A DNA stretch of 64,000 nt, taken from Hypomesus transpacificus (taxonomy: Eukaryota; Chordata; Actinopteri; Osmeriformes; Osmeridae). Position numbers and translations under genes: made by a program. How positions within the stretch are numbered: the first letter of the stretch is position 1; every line of letters starts with the position of its first letter. Positions 43,795 to 55,449 of this stretch are shown here, piece after piece. The notes below the pieces were generated by a model that saw nothing but the letters and a program-made list of their open reading frames with translations, did no database searches and had not been told where the DNA came from. Location: the NCBI RefSeq assembly GCF_021917145.1, contig NC_061081.1, positions 1,170,634-1,234,633 of the forward strand, read 5' to 3'.

Positions 43795-46022
43795 GGGATG
43801 AACAATGATGATAAAGCAGCTTGTCTTTGTGTGCAAGCCATTGAAGTGATGATAGGCTTATTCATATCATATCTTACTGTAACTGGAAAACCAACGGTTA
43901 CTTGAACAAAGGCCCAGTATATTCTTATTTAAATAAGTTAATAAGGTATTTTGAGATAAAAACTTGCCCACGGGATGCTGTGCTCGTAACACTGAGGTAC
44001 TATAGAAACCCCTAGGGCTAGCGTTTTTACATTTGGACTTGCATTTTAGTTAAATGCCTTTTAAAGTCAGGGCTCTCAAGTCTCACACATTCGCCGTGAG
44101 ACTCACGTATTTCAACCATTTCTCACGCTCTCACGCAACACCTTGAATTTCTCACGCTGAGAAGGGATAACTTGTCCCGCAGTATACAATTACAGTAATG
44201 GACGAGGGGTGGGAATACGGAGGAATGTTTTCTGTCGAGTTGTTAGTTGTATTGAGTTACACCATTGAGTAAAACAGAGTTGGCCCAGAGGCAAATCAGA
44301 ATCAGAATTAAGCCAATCGGAAATGTTGTACCCAAACGTTGACAGGTATGGTAATGTCACGCCTAACTTTTGATAGAACTTGAGAGCTCTGTAAAGTGTA
44401 CAAGAACTGTTCCACTGAACAGTTAAATATCATGTTTATTGCCAAGAAACGTTTGAGTATGAAATATTTTTCCGACCCCCAAATCTCATTTTTGATTACA
44501 GCATTGGACTTATCCCACAATCAGAAATGTAATCATACGATTATCCTGGAACATTCTGAAATACTCAACTTTCTGGAATGTTCATGTCAAATGGGAATGC
44601 ACACAGGTCTGGGAACGGAAGCTGGATGGCAACGCTGAAAACACACGCACAAACACACACATTTATTTCTATACCAGTAGCACAGTATTGTATATGACCG
44701 CACCAACCGGACAGACCTGAACTGTGGGTTTGTCCACAATGCTAAGCAATACCTGAATGTTACTAGATATTTTGAGTGAAAAAAAGTGCGAGAGAGAGAG
44801 GGAGAGAGACAGGGAGAGAGATAGAGAGAGAGAGAAAGGATGTATCCCTACTCTTGACAAAAATGTATCCACCAGCAAAGCCAGATGGAATACAACAAGA
44901 CGCATAGTTGCATCTGAATGAATGAAGTGAATGTATTAATTAATAGTTTCACAATGATATATTTATTTAAAGTCATCAACAATGTCCTTGTATAGCCTAC
45001 TGGGATGAACAATGATGATAAAGCAGCTTGTCTTTGTGTGCAAGCCATTGAAGTGATGATAGGCTTATTCATATCATATCTTACTGTAACTGGAAAACCA
45101 ACGGTTACTTGAACAAAGGCCCAGTATATTCTTATTTAAATAAGTTAATAAGGTATTTTGAGATAAAACTTGCCCACGGGATGCTGTGCTTGTATCACTG
45201 AGGTACTATAGAAACTCCTAAGGCTAACGTTTTTACATTTGGACTTGCATTTCAGTTAGATGCCTTTTAAGTGTACAAGAACTGTCACATTGAACTGTTA
45301 AAAAATAATGTTTATTGCCAAGAAACGTTTCAGTATGAGATATTTTTCCAACTCCAAAATCTCAATTTTGATTGGAGCATTGAACTTATTCCACAATCAG
45401 AAATGTAGTCATAAGATTATCCTGGAACATTCTGGAATACTCAACTTTCTAGAATTTTCATTTTCACTCACACGCACAAACACAGATTTATTTCTACACC
45501 ATGCAGTAGCACAGTATTTTATATGACTGCACCAACCTGACAGACCTGACTGTGGGTTTGTCCACAATGCTAAGCAATATTATAATACGGGTGGATGAAA
45601 TCAGGCATTCTGATTGGTTGAGAGGGACCAGGGAGACCTTTACTATCTAAAGAGGAGAGAGAGGGGGGGGGGGGGGGGGGGAGGAGAGAGAGACAGAGAG
45701 AGAGACAGAGAGAGAGACAGAGAGAGAGATTGTGTGTGCAGAGTGCACTACACTAGAAGCCGAAAGGATGTATTCCTCTTCTTGTCAAAAATGTATCCAC
45801 CAGCATGGCCAGATTAAATACAACAAGACGCATAGTTGCCATCTCAGCCTCTCTTGTTCATCTGGCTCTCCTCCACCCTGCCTTTACAAGTAACCAATAA
45901 GAACTGCTACTTCCTGACTATGCTCCTCAACTGATTTTACATCTGTCTATGAATAGGGTTGTGTAGGGGGCGTGTATTTGTTTGTGTTCATTATTTTGTT
46001 TGCAGATTTAATATAATATAAA
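43795..46022. repeat. Tandem duplication (two copies, one disrupted)
   Basis: Copy B (43795-44951) and copy C (45002-46022) align in the same direction. 43795-44066 matches 45002-45270 nearly base for base (for example ATGATGATAAAGCAGCTTGT). 44393-44900 matches 45271-45850 at lower identity (GTTTATTGCCAAGAAACGTT, CCACAATCAGAAATG, TATCCACCAGCA). The second part also matches the limch1 3'UTR (38682-40318), so there are three related copies. Copy B contains a 324-bp insert absent from C. At 46060 the unit appears to begin again in diverged form. Confidence 0.85.
44068..44391. mobile_element. Non-autonomous TIR transposon (MITE), 324 bp
   Basis: Begins CAGGGCTCTCAAGT and ends with ACTTGAGAGCTCTG, whose reverse complement is CAGAGCTCTCAAGT: 13 of 14 bases match as terminal inverted repeats. 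It is flanked by TAAAGT on both sides, probably the target duplication. The paralogous site in copy C (about 45268) is empty. CAG termini suggest the hAT superfamily, although that family usually makes 8-bp duplications. No transposase frame is present. Confidence 0.8.
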
Positions 46023-46425
46023 AACACATTTTGAAGAAAGAAGAGACAAACTAAACTGTTGAAAATAATGTTTAATGATACAAACCTTTTAATGATCAAA
46101 TGTTTTTCCAAAAAGTAAATTACATTAAGCCTACTACAGGATGTGAGCGTGCAGTAAATATTCATTCTACAGTTCATGCAGTTGATATTACAGCCTTCCA
46201 TGTTAGAACCATATTGGGAAAGTTGAATTCAGATATGTAGTAGGGCCTACTGTTTGAAAGTAGTGTACATAAACATACATATTCTTAACATTTTTCAATT
46301 TGAAGGTTTGTGAAAAATAAATACCAGAAGGCGGTAATGGAGCATGTAAACCGCCAATAAACTGAACAGAGGTAGGCTACAAGCGACCGCATCGCCAAAC
46401 AGGAAGTTTATATGCTGTCACCGTT

Positions 46426-46435
46426 GTCACGTGAA
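46426..46435. promoter_or_regulatory. tmem192: CLEAR-like E-box upstream of tmem192
   Basis: GTCACGTGAA matches nine of ten bases of the CLEAR consensus GTCACGTGAC bound by TFEB/TFE3, 150 bases before the tmem192 start codon. Lysosomal genes are known TFEB targets. Occupancy is inference. Confidence 0.6.
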
Positions 46436-46576
46436 AACGTCTTCAAGGAGCTAGCAGGATCTACGTTCTCGAAAAACGAAAGGGATCTGATAGATCGTAT
46501 TCATGTAAAATGATTCGTATTAAGTTTGCGACAGACTACTACAAGGGATAGCTAAGTGACGAAGACGGCAGACGCA

Positions 46577-49500
46577 ATGGACTCAAAGGGAACGTCGCTT
46601 GGAGTATGTTTGGTGGACTTAACGCTATCCTTTTGTACATGTTAGCTTGCTATTTCCGCTGTGTTGTACACTATTATAGACATGTTCTGTTTGTTTTGAA
46701 AATGTGTGACGTATTAGATTTTTTCCCATGGAGGTGTAGTCTACTCAAATGTACGGAATGCTATCCTAGTTTCCTACTTGACACATTGACCTAGTTAGCT
46801 AGCTAGCAATCTAAATCGACCCTGCTGTGGTGTGTGTTTATGCGTTTGCGCGCATGTGTGTTATCAGGCCAGCACTTCACTTGATGTGACTGGTGTAGAA
46901 GATGACCCTTTGGTGGACGGACCGCTCATCTCACCAGATGCTCTCCATTCTGCTATACGGAGAGAATTTCAGAGCATACCCACACCTTGCACTGCCATTC
47001 TTCTATCAATGGTACATGTAAGTGTAACCGACCGGAATTGATTAAGCTCACTCCTCAGTAAAAGTACCGACGGTGGTGAAGCAGGTTTACACAGTGTATG
47101 AGAGGGTGTCACTGCGTTGTGTGTTGAGCACCCTTGGTTTCGAAACCAGTGTGGGCGAGACAGGGTGCAATCTATACTGACACGCGAAGTGATGACCCCC
47201 CTGTGAGACAAATATATTTCTCTCACTCTCCCTTGCTCTTTCACATGCTCACTCCTTCTCTCTCACACACACATAAACACACTCACACACAGCTATCACA
47301 TTCTGTAAATTCACAACTACACTTGCGTTGTTATTATTGTCTGTCTTCAATGCCCACATGTAAACTATAGTCACACAGATGAACACACACACACATTAGT
47401 TTTTTTTAATAGTTCTGTCACATTTTCATGTGACGTTTGTCTTCCACTTCCCCCGTGTTCCAGGTGGCGTACGTTGCCCTGGCGGTGGCTCTGGGGGTGG
47501 CTTGCATGTTGAAACTGGGCAGAGAGGACGAGTGCATCAGGCTGCTGGGGACAGCGCAGGGGGACAGTGTGATCGTGCTGGGGAAGGTGGGAATGTGGCT
47601 GCTGGTGCTGCTGTTCAACGTCTGCGTCCAGCACCATCACACTAGCGTGAGGAACCGAGGATACCTTCGTTTCTATAGAGACACCCGGGTGCTGAAACAC
47701 CTGCCTCTCACTGTGCACTCCACAGGTATGTTTTCCCCAATTCAAAAACGGGTCAAACATACTTGGTATGTAGTTGCTTGTTCAGAGCGGCAGTTTCTCT
47801 TTTTCACCACAAGGTGGAGACATCCCTTTGAGAATTGAGCTTGTGTTGTGTTTGTGTCTGTGTGTAGGGAACGTGGCTGTGTTAGTAGCCCTGTGTGTGG
47901 ATCTACAACCCACCGTGAAAGTATACGTGCTGCTCAGCATTCTGGGATTGGAGCTCCTCGTTTCCCTGCCATGCATCGTCATCTACACAGGTACGGAACA
48001 AACATTTACATTTAGTAATTTGGCAAACGCTCTTATCCAGAGTGACTTACAGTAAGTACAGGGACATTCCCCCGAGGCAGGTAGGGTGAAGTGCCTTGCC
48101 CAGAGACACAACGTAATTTGGCACGCCGAGGAATTGAACTGGCAACCTTCTGATTGGTAGCCCTATTCCCTAACCGCTCAGCTATCTGCCCCCCACACAC
48201 CCCTCGGACATGCACTCTCTGACTTTGAAAGGCGTCTGAAACGATGGATGGGAGGGGTAGGCAAATGCCACGATCAACTCGAAAGCAAACCCAATCTGGG
48301 TGGGGGATAATGCCTGAATTAAAACGGTGGCAATTAGACAAGCTACCCTTGGAAAGACACTGTTGCCAATGTCACACACCCAGCTAACCCCCGTCCTTGT
48401 TCCAGGCACATCCGCATCACAATGCCTTGGGCCCTGCCCTATTCAGACCCAGGCGGCGGTATGACAATTAGCCATTCATCCCTCAGCCCATCTCCTAACT
48501 CTTGTCTCTGTCTCGTTATCTCCCCCCTCTCTTCTCTCTTTCTGTTGCTCGCTCTCTCTCTCTATCTCCCACTTTATCTTTATCCCCCTCTCTGCTTTCA
48601 TCACCTTTCTCACTCCCCTGCCCTCCCTCACTGTAAAACACGACAGAAATGCTTTTAATGTGTTTGTCATTTAAATATGATATTGCACCGTAGGCCACCG
48701 TGTGAGTGCCTCCGCACGGCATATTCACCTCCACCGCGAGAGGAAAGCTCCCGTTAAACACACGCAATCAGAGGATATTGCTGTTAAAGATACAGCATTG
48801 GAAGGAAACCCATGTGGAAGGTGCTGTATTGGCCCGTGTTGTGGCTGCCTGAAGGTAGAGATAGGGCAGTGACACTACAGGCTTGGAGAGTGAGAGAAGG
48901 CCCTATTCAGAGGGGAGGTGGGCATTAGGCTTTAGCCTGGCCACAGGCTGGCCTTCCTCCCGCTCCACCCTCACACACACTTGAACACACACACGCATTG
49001 TCCTGTTGTTTACTGTATGGGTGATTCGTGTGTGTGTGTGTGCGTCCTTGCATTCCAGGTCAGATCAGCGCAGTCAGGCTAGACCTGAGCAGAGCGACGC
49101 CTTGTTGCCCAGCCACACACGCACACACAAAACAAAAGGTTTGATTTCAGCTCAGTTTCAGTTTAGCCAACTCAGGAAATACTGTGTTAATCTACACGAA
49201 GTAAGATTAAGCTTTTGTATGCTGTGATTATTTAAGTGAAGCCGTTTTGTGTGTGTGTGTGTGTGGTAGAGATTCGATGCCTGCAGCTATGAGGGCCCGT
49301 AGGGGAAGGCCTCGTTTAACCCCTTCCCTTTGAAGTGCACTACAGACACGAGGCAGTACTGATGGAGTGAGGCAGGGAGTGTGTGTGTGTGACCAAGTGA
49401 GTTGAGTGTGTCTTTGAGGTTTGCCGTATGTATCTGCCTCTCTCATTATAACATGAATACACTCTCCTCTAAAGGCCTGCATGTGCCCCACACATCAAAG

Positions 49501-51118
49501 TGTCGCCCCGGCCTTCAAAGGGTTAACTGGGAATACGCCGCTCCTCGGCTTTGTCTGAATTTATTGTATGCACTCCAGGGTGCAGTGACAACACACTGAT
49601 GCTGACACACACACGATGCACTACCTCTCATTCTCCCTTGTAGTGTGTGTGTGTGTGTCCGGGGGGGGGGTGGTCAACTTGCCACTTGAGGCCAGCTCCG
49701 GGGTCAGGTTAGGGTTTCCTCTCAGCACTGATTAAAGGTCAGATGATCTGATCCCAGGCCAGGGAAAAGACCCCACTAGAATAGTTTTTGAAAGAACAGG
49801 TGAGAAGATTGCTGTACTGTTACGCGTACATTAGACATCCTAGACATGTTTGGAAGCAAAGATGCTGGTTTGATTGTGATGATTCTAGTGGCCTGCTGAG
49901 AGACTAGCACCAGGGGTTAGCATTAGCATCGTTGTTGAAGTGTATGAGGATGAATGGGGACAGCTAGGCGTCAGCGCAGGGTTTAGCAGTGAGCACGCAC
50001 ATCAGTGGTAGCCGTTAACACCTCGCAAGCTTGTTGACACCTGGAAAACGTGCCCTCGTCAACCGGAGGGATTCAACTTCCTCAGATCAAATCGGACCAC
50101 GATACCACTCTCTACACTTTAGTGTGTGCACGTGCGCGTGTGTGTGCGCATGCACGCTCCCCTAACGGCAGCGTGTGAAATGCATCACCTCTGTCCCACT
50201 ACAGCACCATCCATCCATCACTCCTCATCCTTTCTCTACCTCACTTCATCCCCCCTCTTTTCTCCCTTTTTCCATGACATCGTCATGTACAACATCCATT
50301 TTTCTTTCAGGAGACACCTTTTATATGAAAGGAGAATACGTTTCATTTTTAAGTTTGGCAATTGATTGCTTTTCCTTGTTTCTAACTTCCTGTGATTCTT
50401 CTGCTGCTTCTCCTCCACCACCTCCTCTCTGCAACCTCAGGAATGTGCCTCTCTTCTTCTCTGTCACACACACACACACCATAAGACTGTATTTACACAA
50501 ACACACACACACAAATAGGGCTCATTATGCAAAAATCCCTGGTATTTCTCAATTGTGTGTGTGATGACCTGCAGTACTGTAGCAGGGTCAAGATGCCACT
50601 GTCTTTAGAACCTCCCTGATGTTTTCCTCCAGTTAATGACTCTCATCATCGACATCCAGCCAAACCTCCCCTCTGTCTCCACACACACACAAGCACACAC
50701 ACACACACACACACATAATGTATACTGTGCCTTATTAAAATTCAGTGAACCTCTTCAACTACAGCAGCCTCTGACTCTCTCTCTTTCACACACACACACA
50801 CACACACACAGAACTCCCTCCTCCTCCCCTGTATAAAACTAGATGTAAGGGGTGTGAGACCTGGAGCTCCTAAGTGCAGGATACGGGGGCTCGTAAGGAC
50901 TTTTAAGTGCAGGATACAACAGCTCAAGTGTGTGTGAGGCAGTGAGAAAGAGTGTGTGTGCGTGCGTGCGTGTGTGAGAGTGAGGCAGATAGAATGAGTG
51001 TGTGTGTCAGAGAGTGAGAATGAGATAGAGGTGACAGAGGTATGTTTGTGTACACTTGATAATAGTTTATTAGTTCGTAAAGGGCCACAGACTACGTGTG
51101 TGTGGTCCAGCAGGTTGG

Positions 51119-51185
<67 letters not shown>

Positions 51186-51577
51186 CAAGAAAGATGGGGG
51201 AAGTCAATAAGTTGCACGTTAACGAATTGTATTCATATTGTCTCCACAGTGAGAGTGATGCAGTTCAACAGAGAGAGAGCGGCTGCGGACATCAGTCAGG
51301 AGGAACAATCACACCCCTACAGCCACACCAGCCTGCCTACTGAGACTGGCTTCAGGTACACACACACACAAACATAATGCTCTGTTCTACCTACAACACA
51401 CACACGTGCTAACACACCCACTGTACTCGTTCGTCCATTCCCCGAACGCGGTGTCCCTGCAGGGAAGGCTCCAATCTGGAGGAGGTGGTGGAGAAGCAAG
51501 CTGACCTGATAGAGTATCTGAAGCAACACAACACCCTGCTGAGCAAGAGGCTGCTCAACCTGACCGCCCAACACTGA
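46577..51577 (+). CDS. tmem192: Transmembrane protein 192
   Basis: TMEM192 is a homodimeric four-pass protein of the lysosome and late-endosome membrane with both ends in the cytosol; its molecular role is poorly defined. Six coding exons join in phase to 260 residues (human 271): 46577-46603, 46868-47017, 47464-47725, 47868-47990, 51250-51355, 51463-51577. Landmarks: acidic targeting segment [11 protein letters not shown] (human EDDPLLDAQLL); hydrophobic spans near [51 protein letters not shown] and [20 protein letters not shown]; the loop [17 protein letters not shown]; and the C-terminal helix [20 protein letters not shown] ending LLSKRLLNL. Both Leu-Leu pairs of the human targeting motif read Leu-Val and Leu-Ile here. 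Intron 4 (3.3 kb) carries a SINE. Confidence 0.95.
48003..48190 (-). mobile_element. tRNA-derived SINE in tmem192 intron 4
   Basis: Near-full-length copy of the same family as 18.7 kb, antisense to tmem192. A box region GCTGAGCGGTTAGGGAATAG, B box GGTTGCCAGTTCAATTCC, body GGGCAAGGCACTTCACCCTA and tail CTCTGGATAAGAGCG. It starts a few bases after the exon 4 donor. Confidence 0.8.
51118..51175. repeat. (GT)n microsatellite in tmem192 intron 4
   Basis: Pure GT tract of about 55 bases ending in GCGCGCGTG, some 75 bases before the exon 5 acceptor. Confidence 0.95.
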
Positions 51578-52430
51578 CCCGCCCACCTGAACCTCGACCC
51601 ACTTCCACCTACTCCATGGTCGCCCCCGTGAGCACGCCGGCCATCCTGTCGGCTCGGCTTAGAGGGAGTAGACAAAGAATGAGGCTGGGGGTGGGAGGGG
51701 GTGAGAGAGGGGGGGGGGGGCCTACTGGATAAGGGACTGACTTGAGGGGGAGGGTTAGAGACTGACGGAAGATATCCACTGTTTACTGAGAAAGGGAGCT
51801 CTGTAAACACACACACACCTGTGCACACACACAGAGAGAGAGGGAGAGGAGAGAGAGAGGGTTTTGGGTGTGTTTTGAAGAACCGGATCAGCTGACAGAG
51901 ATGGACAGATAACAAAGGAGAGAGGGATGAGAGGGAGGGGCTGAAGAATATGGAGGAGAGAGTGGAGGATAGAAAAGGAGGAGTAGGTGGCGGGCGGCAT
52001 TGAGGGGATGTGGGTCACAGATCAGAGAGGAGGAGTTTTATTGCTGTGTGATGACCCTAAGTGACCTGTGTGTGTGTGTGATGGTGTGTGTGTGAGGGTG
52101 AGAGAGAAAGAATAGACAATTGCTCTAGGTATCATGTGCCGAGTTGTGATGTGACAAAGCCAAAAGCACTGAGGGGAGGGGGAGGTAGAGGGGGGGATTG
52201 GCAGAGGAAGAGCAAGGCAAAGAGGTCTGGTCCCTTGAGCACGACGCTGTAAGGGTTATTGTAAAGAAAATGCTAACGTGTGTGTATGTGTGTGTAAGCG
52301 TTTAACCCTGCTAAGATTGTGTATTTTGGGGTACTGTTATCCTGAGAACGGAATGTGTGTGAAATAATGGATTTTGCAACTGTGAGCACTGGTTTCAATA
52401 AATGTGAATTTGTGTGTTAATAAAATGTTG
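51578..52430 (+). other. tmem192: tmem192 3'UTR with two polyadenylation signals
   Basis: AATAAA occurs at 52397-52402 and 52419-52424, about 820-850 bases after the stop. The UTR is purine-rich (GAGAG, G-runs). It converges on the apela transcript from the other strand. Confidence 0.8.
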
Positions 52431-52480
52431 TGAACATCTTCAGCGTTATAGATGACACCACCGGTAAGATAATACAGAAT

Positions 52481-52486
52481 TTTATT
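52481..52486 (-). other. apela: Probable apela polyadenylation signal
   Basis: Minus-strand AATAAA, about 1.17 kb downstream of the apela stop and 57 bases from the last tmem192 signal on the other strand. It is the natural end for a long apela 3'UTR, which is known to be long in mammals. Confidence 0.5.
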
Positions 52487-53510
52487 AAAAGTCATTCATT
52501 AAAACATTTGAAGTGCCTTACATACATATAAACACTTTGTAGGTGACATTCTAGAGATATTGTTGACATATTTGCCTTGATACATTAATGCAAATGTCCA
52601 TTCATACACATTGGTGGTGTATTTACATTATATGAATAATTGGACTATCATAAGTTTTGTACTTATGTAGTAGTACTTTTGTGGACTTTGAGTATGAACG
52701 GGTCCACAGATCTATTGTTTGTCACCAGTGAGGGACATGAAGGCAGTACATTCCAGGTGGCCTATAGAATCCATGTCACTCTCTTTGTCCAATCACATCA
52801 AGAAGCCGGGAGAGGGGACAAACCAAATACAAGCTCAGTCTGTGACTGGCAGGTTTTCCAGAGTCTGGTTGGGGTCCATTTCTTTGGTGTTGCAGGAGTC
52901 TTCTATTGGTGTTGCCTTGGTCCGGTGACTTGGTGTGAGGGAAGGTGGAAAAGATATCCAACTGCCTTTGCCACTCGTACCTCTCTTTCTGCTTAGCATC
53001 CTCACGCTCACACCTTTAGAGAAAACAATGGAAAATGGTTTATAATGCAGCCTCGATCATAGATGACTGTGTGAAAGAATTGGAAGCAATTTCAGAATGA
53101 CAGAAGGCTGTGTCTGAGATGTAGTGCAGAACCTGTTCTCAAGAAATGGATGTATGAAGGAACCAGGGTGAGAAGGCATTGACCCTTAGTTAAACAATGA
53201 TTCTTAGAGAATGTTAAAGTGAACACCCCTCCCCTTTCTCTCCATTTTTTTCTCTCTCACACACACACACACACCACCGCACACCCCCACTGTTTAAAAC
53301 ACTGGAACCCGATCTCACACATGATATACTTTGCCCTTCTGTTGTTAGTGAGATTTATGTTGGAGTGTATATCTGCTTGGACTCCTGTTGTGTGTGAATA
53401 CACACCTCTGGCACTAATCACACACACTCACTAACTGCCACCTGCCACCAATTTAACCCGCTTCTCTAGGCCATGTATCAGAAGTCTTGGACAGCTCATA
53501 AACTGTTTCA

Positions 53511-53512
<2 letters not shown>

Positions 53513-53546
<34 letters not shown>
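53513..53546. repeat. (CA)n microsatellite in apela 3'UTR
   Basis: Pure CA tract of 34 bases between the apela stop codon and its probable polyadenylation signal. Confidence 0.9.
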
Positions 53547-53550
<4 letters not shown>

Positions 53551-53656
53551 GGATTAGCAATCAGGCGGACTGATTTAAATTAGGCTGGTTTTTATGTGCC
53601 CTCAACCCCGCACCCACCCCGCGTGTGCACGCATGTGTGTGTGTGTGTGCTTCACC

Positions 53657-55082
53657 TCAGGGGAAGGGCACTCTCGAATGGAGAGGCATGCAGCGTCTGT
53701 AAGGACAGTGATGTCTGTATTTTCGCCTCACGTTCAGGAAATCTGTAACACAACACGCTGGAGTTAGATTGTTTTGTTCAGTCAGACTGAATGGTATTTG
53801 AAACAACACCTCACATAACAGCCTTTCTACGTATGTTGTTAATGTTAAAGAATGTCACAATGAACGCAAGTCAAACATTTGATTGGAGCTTTTCTACCAC
53901 CTGCAGACTAACAAGTACATTTCGATGATAAACGACACAGGTGCACCCGTGCACAAAGTACGATCACTTATGGTTGGAGTAGGCCTATTTAGTCATTAAG
54001 ATAAGTAGCGACCTCCTTTAATAAACCCGGAACCGTAGCACATTATTAATTTTAACCTCCGTAATAAACCCGCCGTTACTCCCACTGGTTCTCACGCGGA
54101 CAGTCAAACACAGGAAGAGATAAACCCCCCGGATAAGTTTATGGCTTCGTCCATGCTTCCATCCCCGCCTCCACCACCATCACCCAGAAGGCCTGAAGGT
54201 AAGCTTTTTACACTTGGTCGTGGGCGCTCCCGCTCCATGAATGGTAATCAGCCCCGGGGCATTTGCATTGCGTTTAACACCGTGATTAACAATAGCGCGC
54301 TTGAGCACAGTCGACAGCACAATGGACCGGTGGGAACTGCTGCTGAGCCTCAGCGTCGACGGCGGTCCCCCGGTCTTTCCGTCTGTCGCTCAATCTTTCT
54401 CAGTAACAAGTAGTAGGCGCATGCACAAACGCACTCGCTCTCTCTTACATACAGACAATAATACCAATACCGGCAGGCTTAACGATAGCCAGCTGGCAGA
54501 GTTGGTGTTGAATAGACTCTAATCTGTGCACAGGCTGGAATGAAAACATTCTCTCCCATCCTGTTAAAAATGTCTAAACTTAGTTCGGTGGAGCGGTGGA
54601 TAGTGCACATGCTTGTTGTAACCGGACTGTGAAAACTCGGATTGTTGCTCGTGTTTCAGAGTTTACTTCGGCAGGTGGCAGCGGTCCACACACGCCAGTT
54701 AGAATTAGAACGCATCAACATTTAAACAAATATTCTGTTAAAATCGACAAAGGAGAAATGCGCACGAAAATATACACATTATCCTTGTGCCGTTTAACAA
54801 ATTGATATGAAGTAAGCAAACGCACATGACGAAGGAACTTCAACAAATAATCTTTACAAACGCACAAATATCTGATGGGGCTGCCCCACAGCTACTGCAG
54901 TAAGGATTTTACATCTGAATACAGATACCATTTTAGTAGTTTATAGGCTACAACATGTAAATGCAATTCGTTTCAAAAGAAAATGCGTGTTTCTTACACT
55001 TCTTACCTGGCCTCACAGCAGAGACGGATCTTAGCACGGCCAACAGCAGCAGCAGCATGTACAGCACGTTGAGGATCCTCAT
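53657..55082 (-). CDS. apela: Apelin receptor early endogenous ligand (Elabela/Toddler)
   Basis: Secreted peptide hormone that activates the apelin receptor (aplnr) and guides mesendoderm migration and heart formation in zebrafish. Two coding exons, 55082-55007 and 53742-53657, join in phase 1 to 53 residues (zebrafish 58, human 54). Residues 1-22 are a signal peptide (MRILNVLYMLLLLLAVLRSV, then SA). The mature part has FLNVRRKYRHHCP, then YRRCMPLHSRVPFP at the C terminus. The last ten residues, MPLHSRVPFP, equal human, and both Cys residues and the RRK motif are kept. Compared with human (RRKLRKHNC) and zebrafish (RRKYRRHNC), there is one residue fewer between RRK and the first Cys. Intron 1.26 kb with clean GT-AG ends. 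The neighbour tmem192 supports the call. Confidence 0.95.
54141..54199 (+). other. Candidate orphan first exon within apela intron, opposite strand
   Basis: ATG opens [19 protein letters not shown] and meets a consensus donor (GAAG|GTAAGC) in phase 1. Upstream sequence is CG-bearing. No partner exon was established. It could be a first exon of an antisense transcript or a chance open frame. Confidence 0.25.
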
Positions 55083-55415
55083 GGCTGGATCAAAGCTCCT
55101 GATCCAGGGTCAGATTTTCCAAGAAAAAGATCCAGGAGCTGAAAGTGAATTTGGTCCTCAGGTGTGGATGGTCCTCAATCTCCCCAGGGGTGAGTCTCTA
55201 TTTCTGGGTAGGCCGATCAGACTTCCTGGCCTCTTCTCTTTCTTTCTCTCTCTGTGCGCGTCTTTCTTTGAGTTTCGCGGGACAATCAAACAAGATTCCG
55301 TCTTCCTTTTCTCTTCTGTAGACAACCAGTCTGTCCCCAATGGAATGTGTGTGTCCAGTGATTGTCTCGGTGACTGAGAGCAAAGTGACAAAGCTGCCTT
55401 ACCCCCACATCCCCC

Positions 55416-55421
55416 TTTATA
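55416..55421 (-). promoter_or_regulatory. apela: TATA box of apela
   Basis: On the minus strand GGGTGTATAAAGGGGGATG, a canonical TATAAA in G-rich flanks, about 335 bases upstream of the apela ATG. This suggests a start near 55390 and a 5'UTR of about 300 bases if there is no 5' intron. Confidence 0.6.
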
Positions 55422-55449
55422 CACCCACCGGAGGGAGGGAGGGCTGGCT

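Noticed and set aside
54961..55424. Plus-strand 138-codon frame and minus-strand frames over the apela 5' region
   Set aside because: They overlap apela exon 1 and its 5'UTR; only the apela frame matches a known protein and splices correctly.
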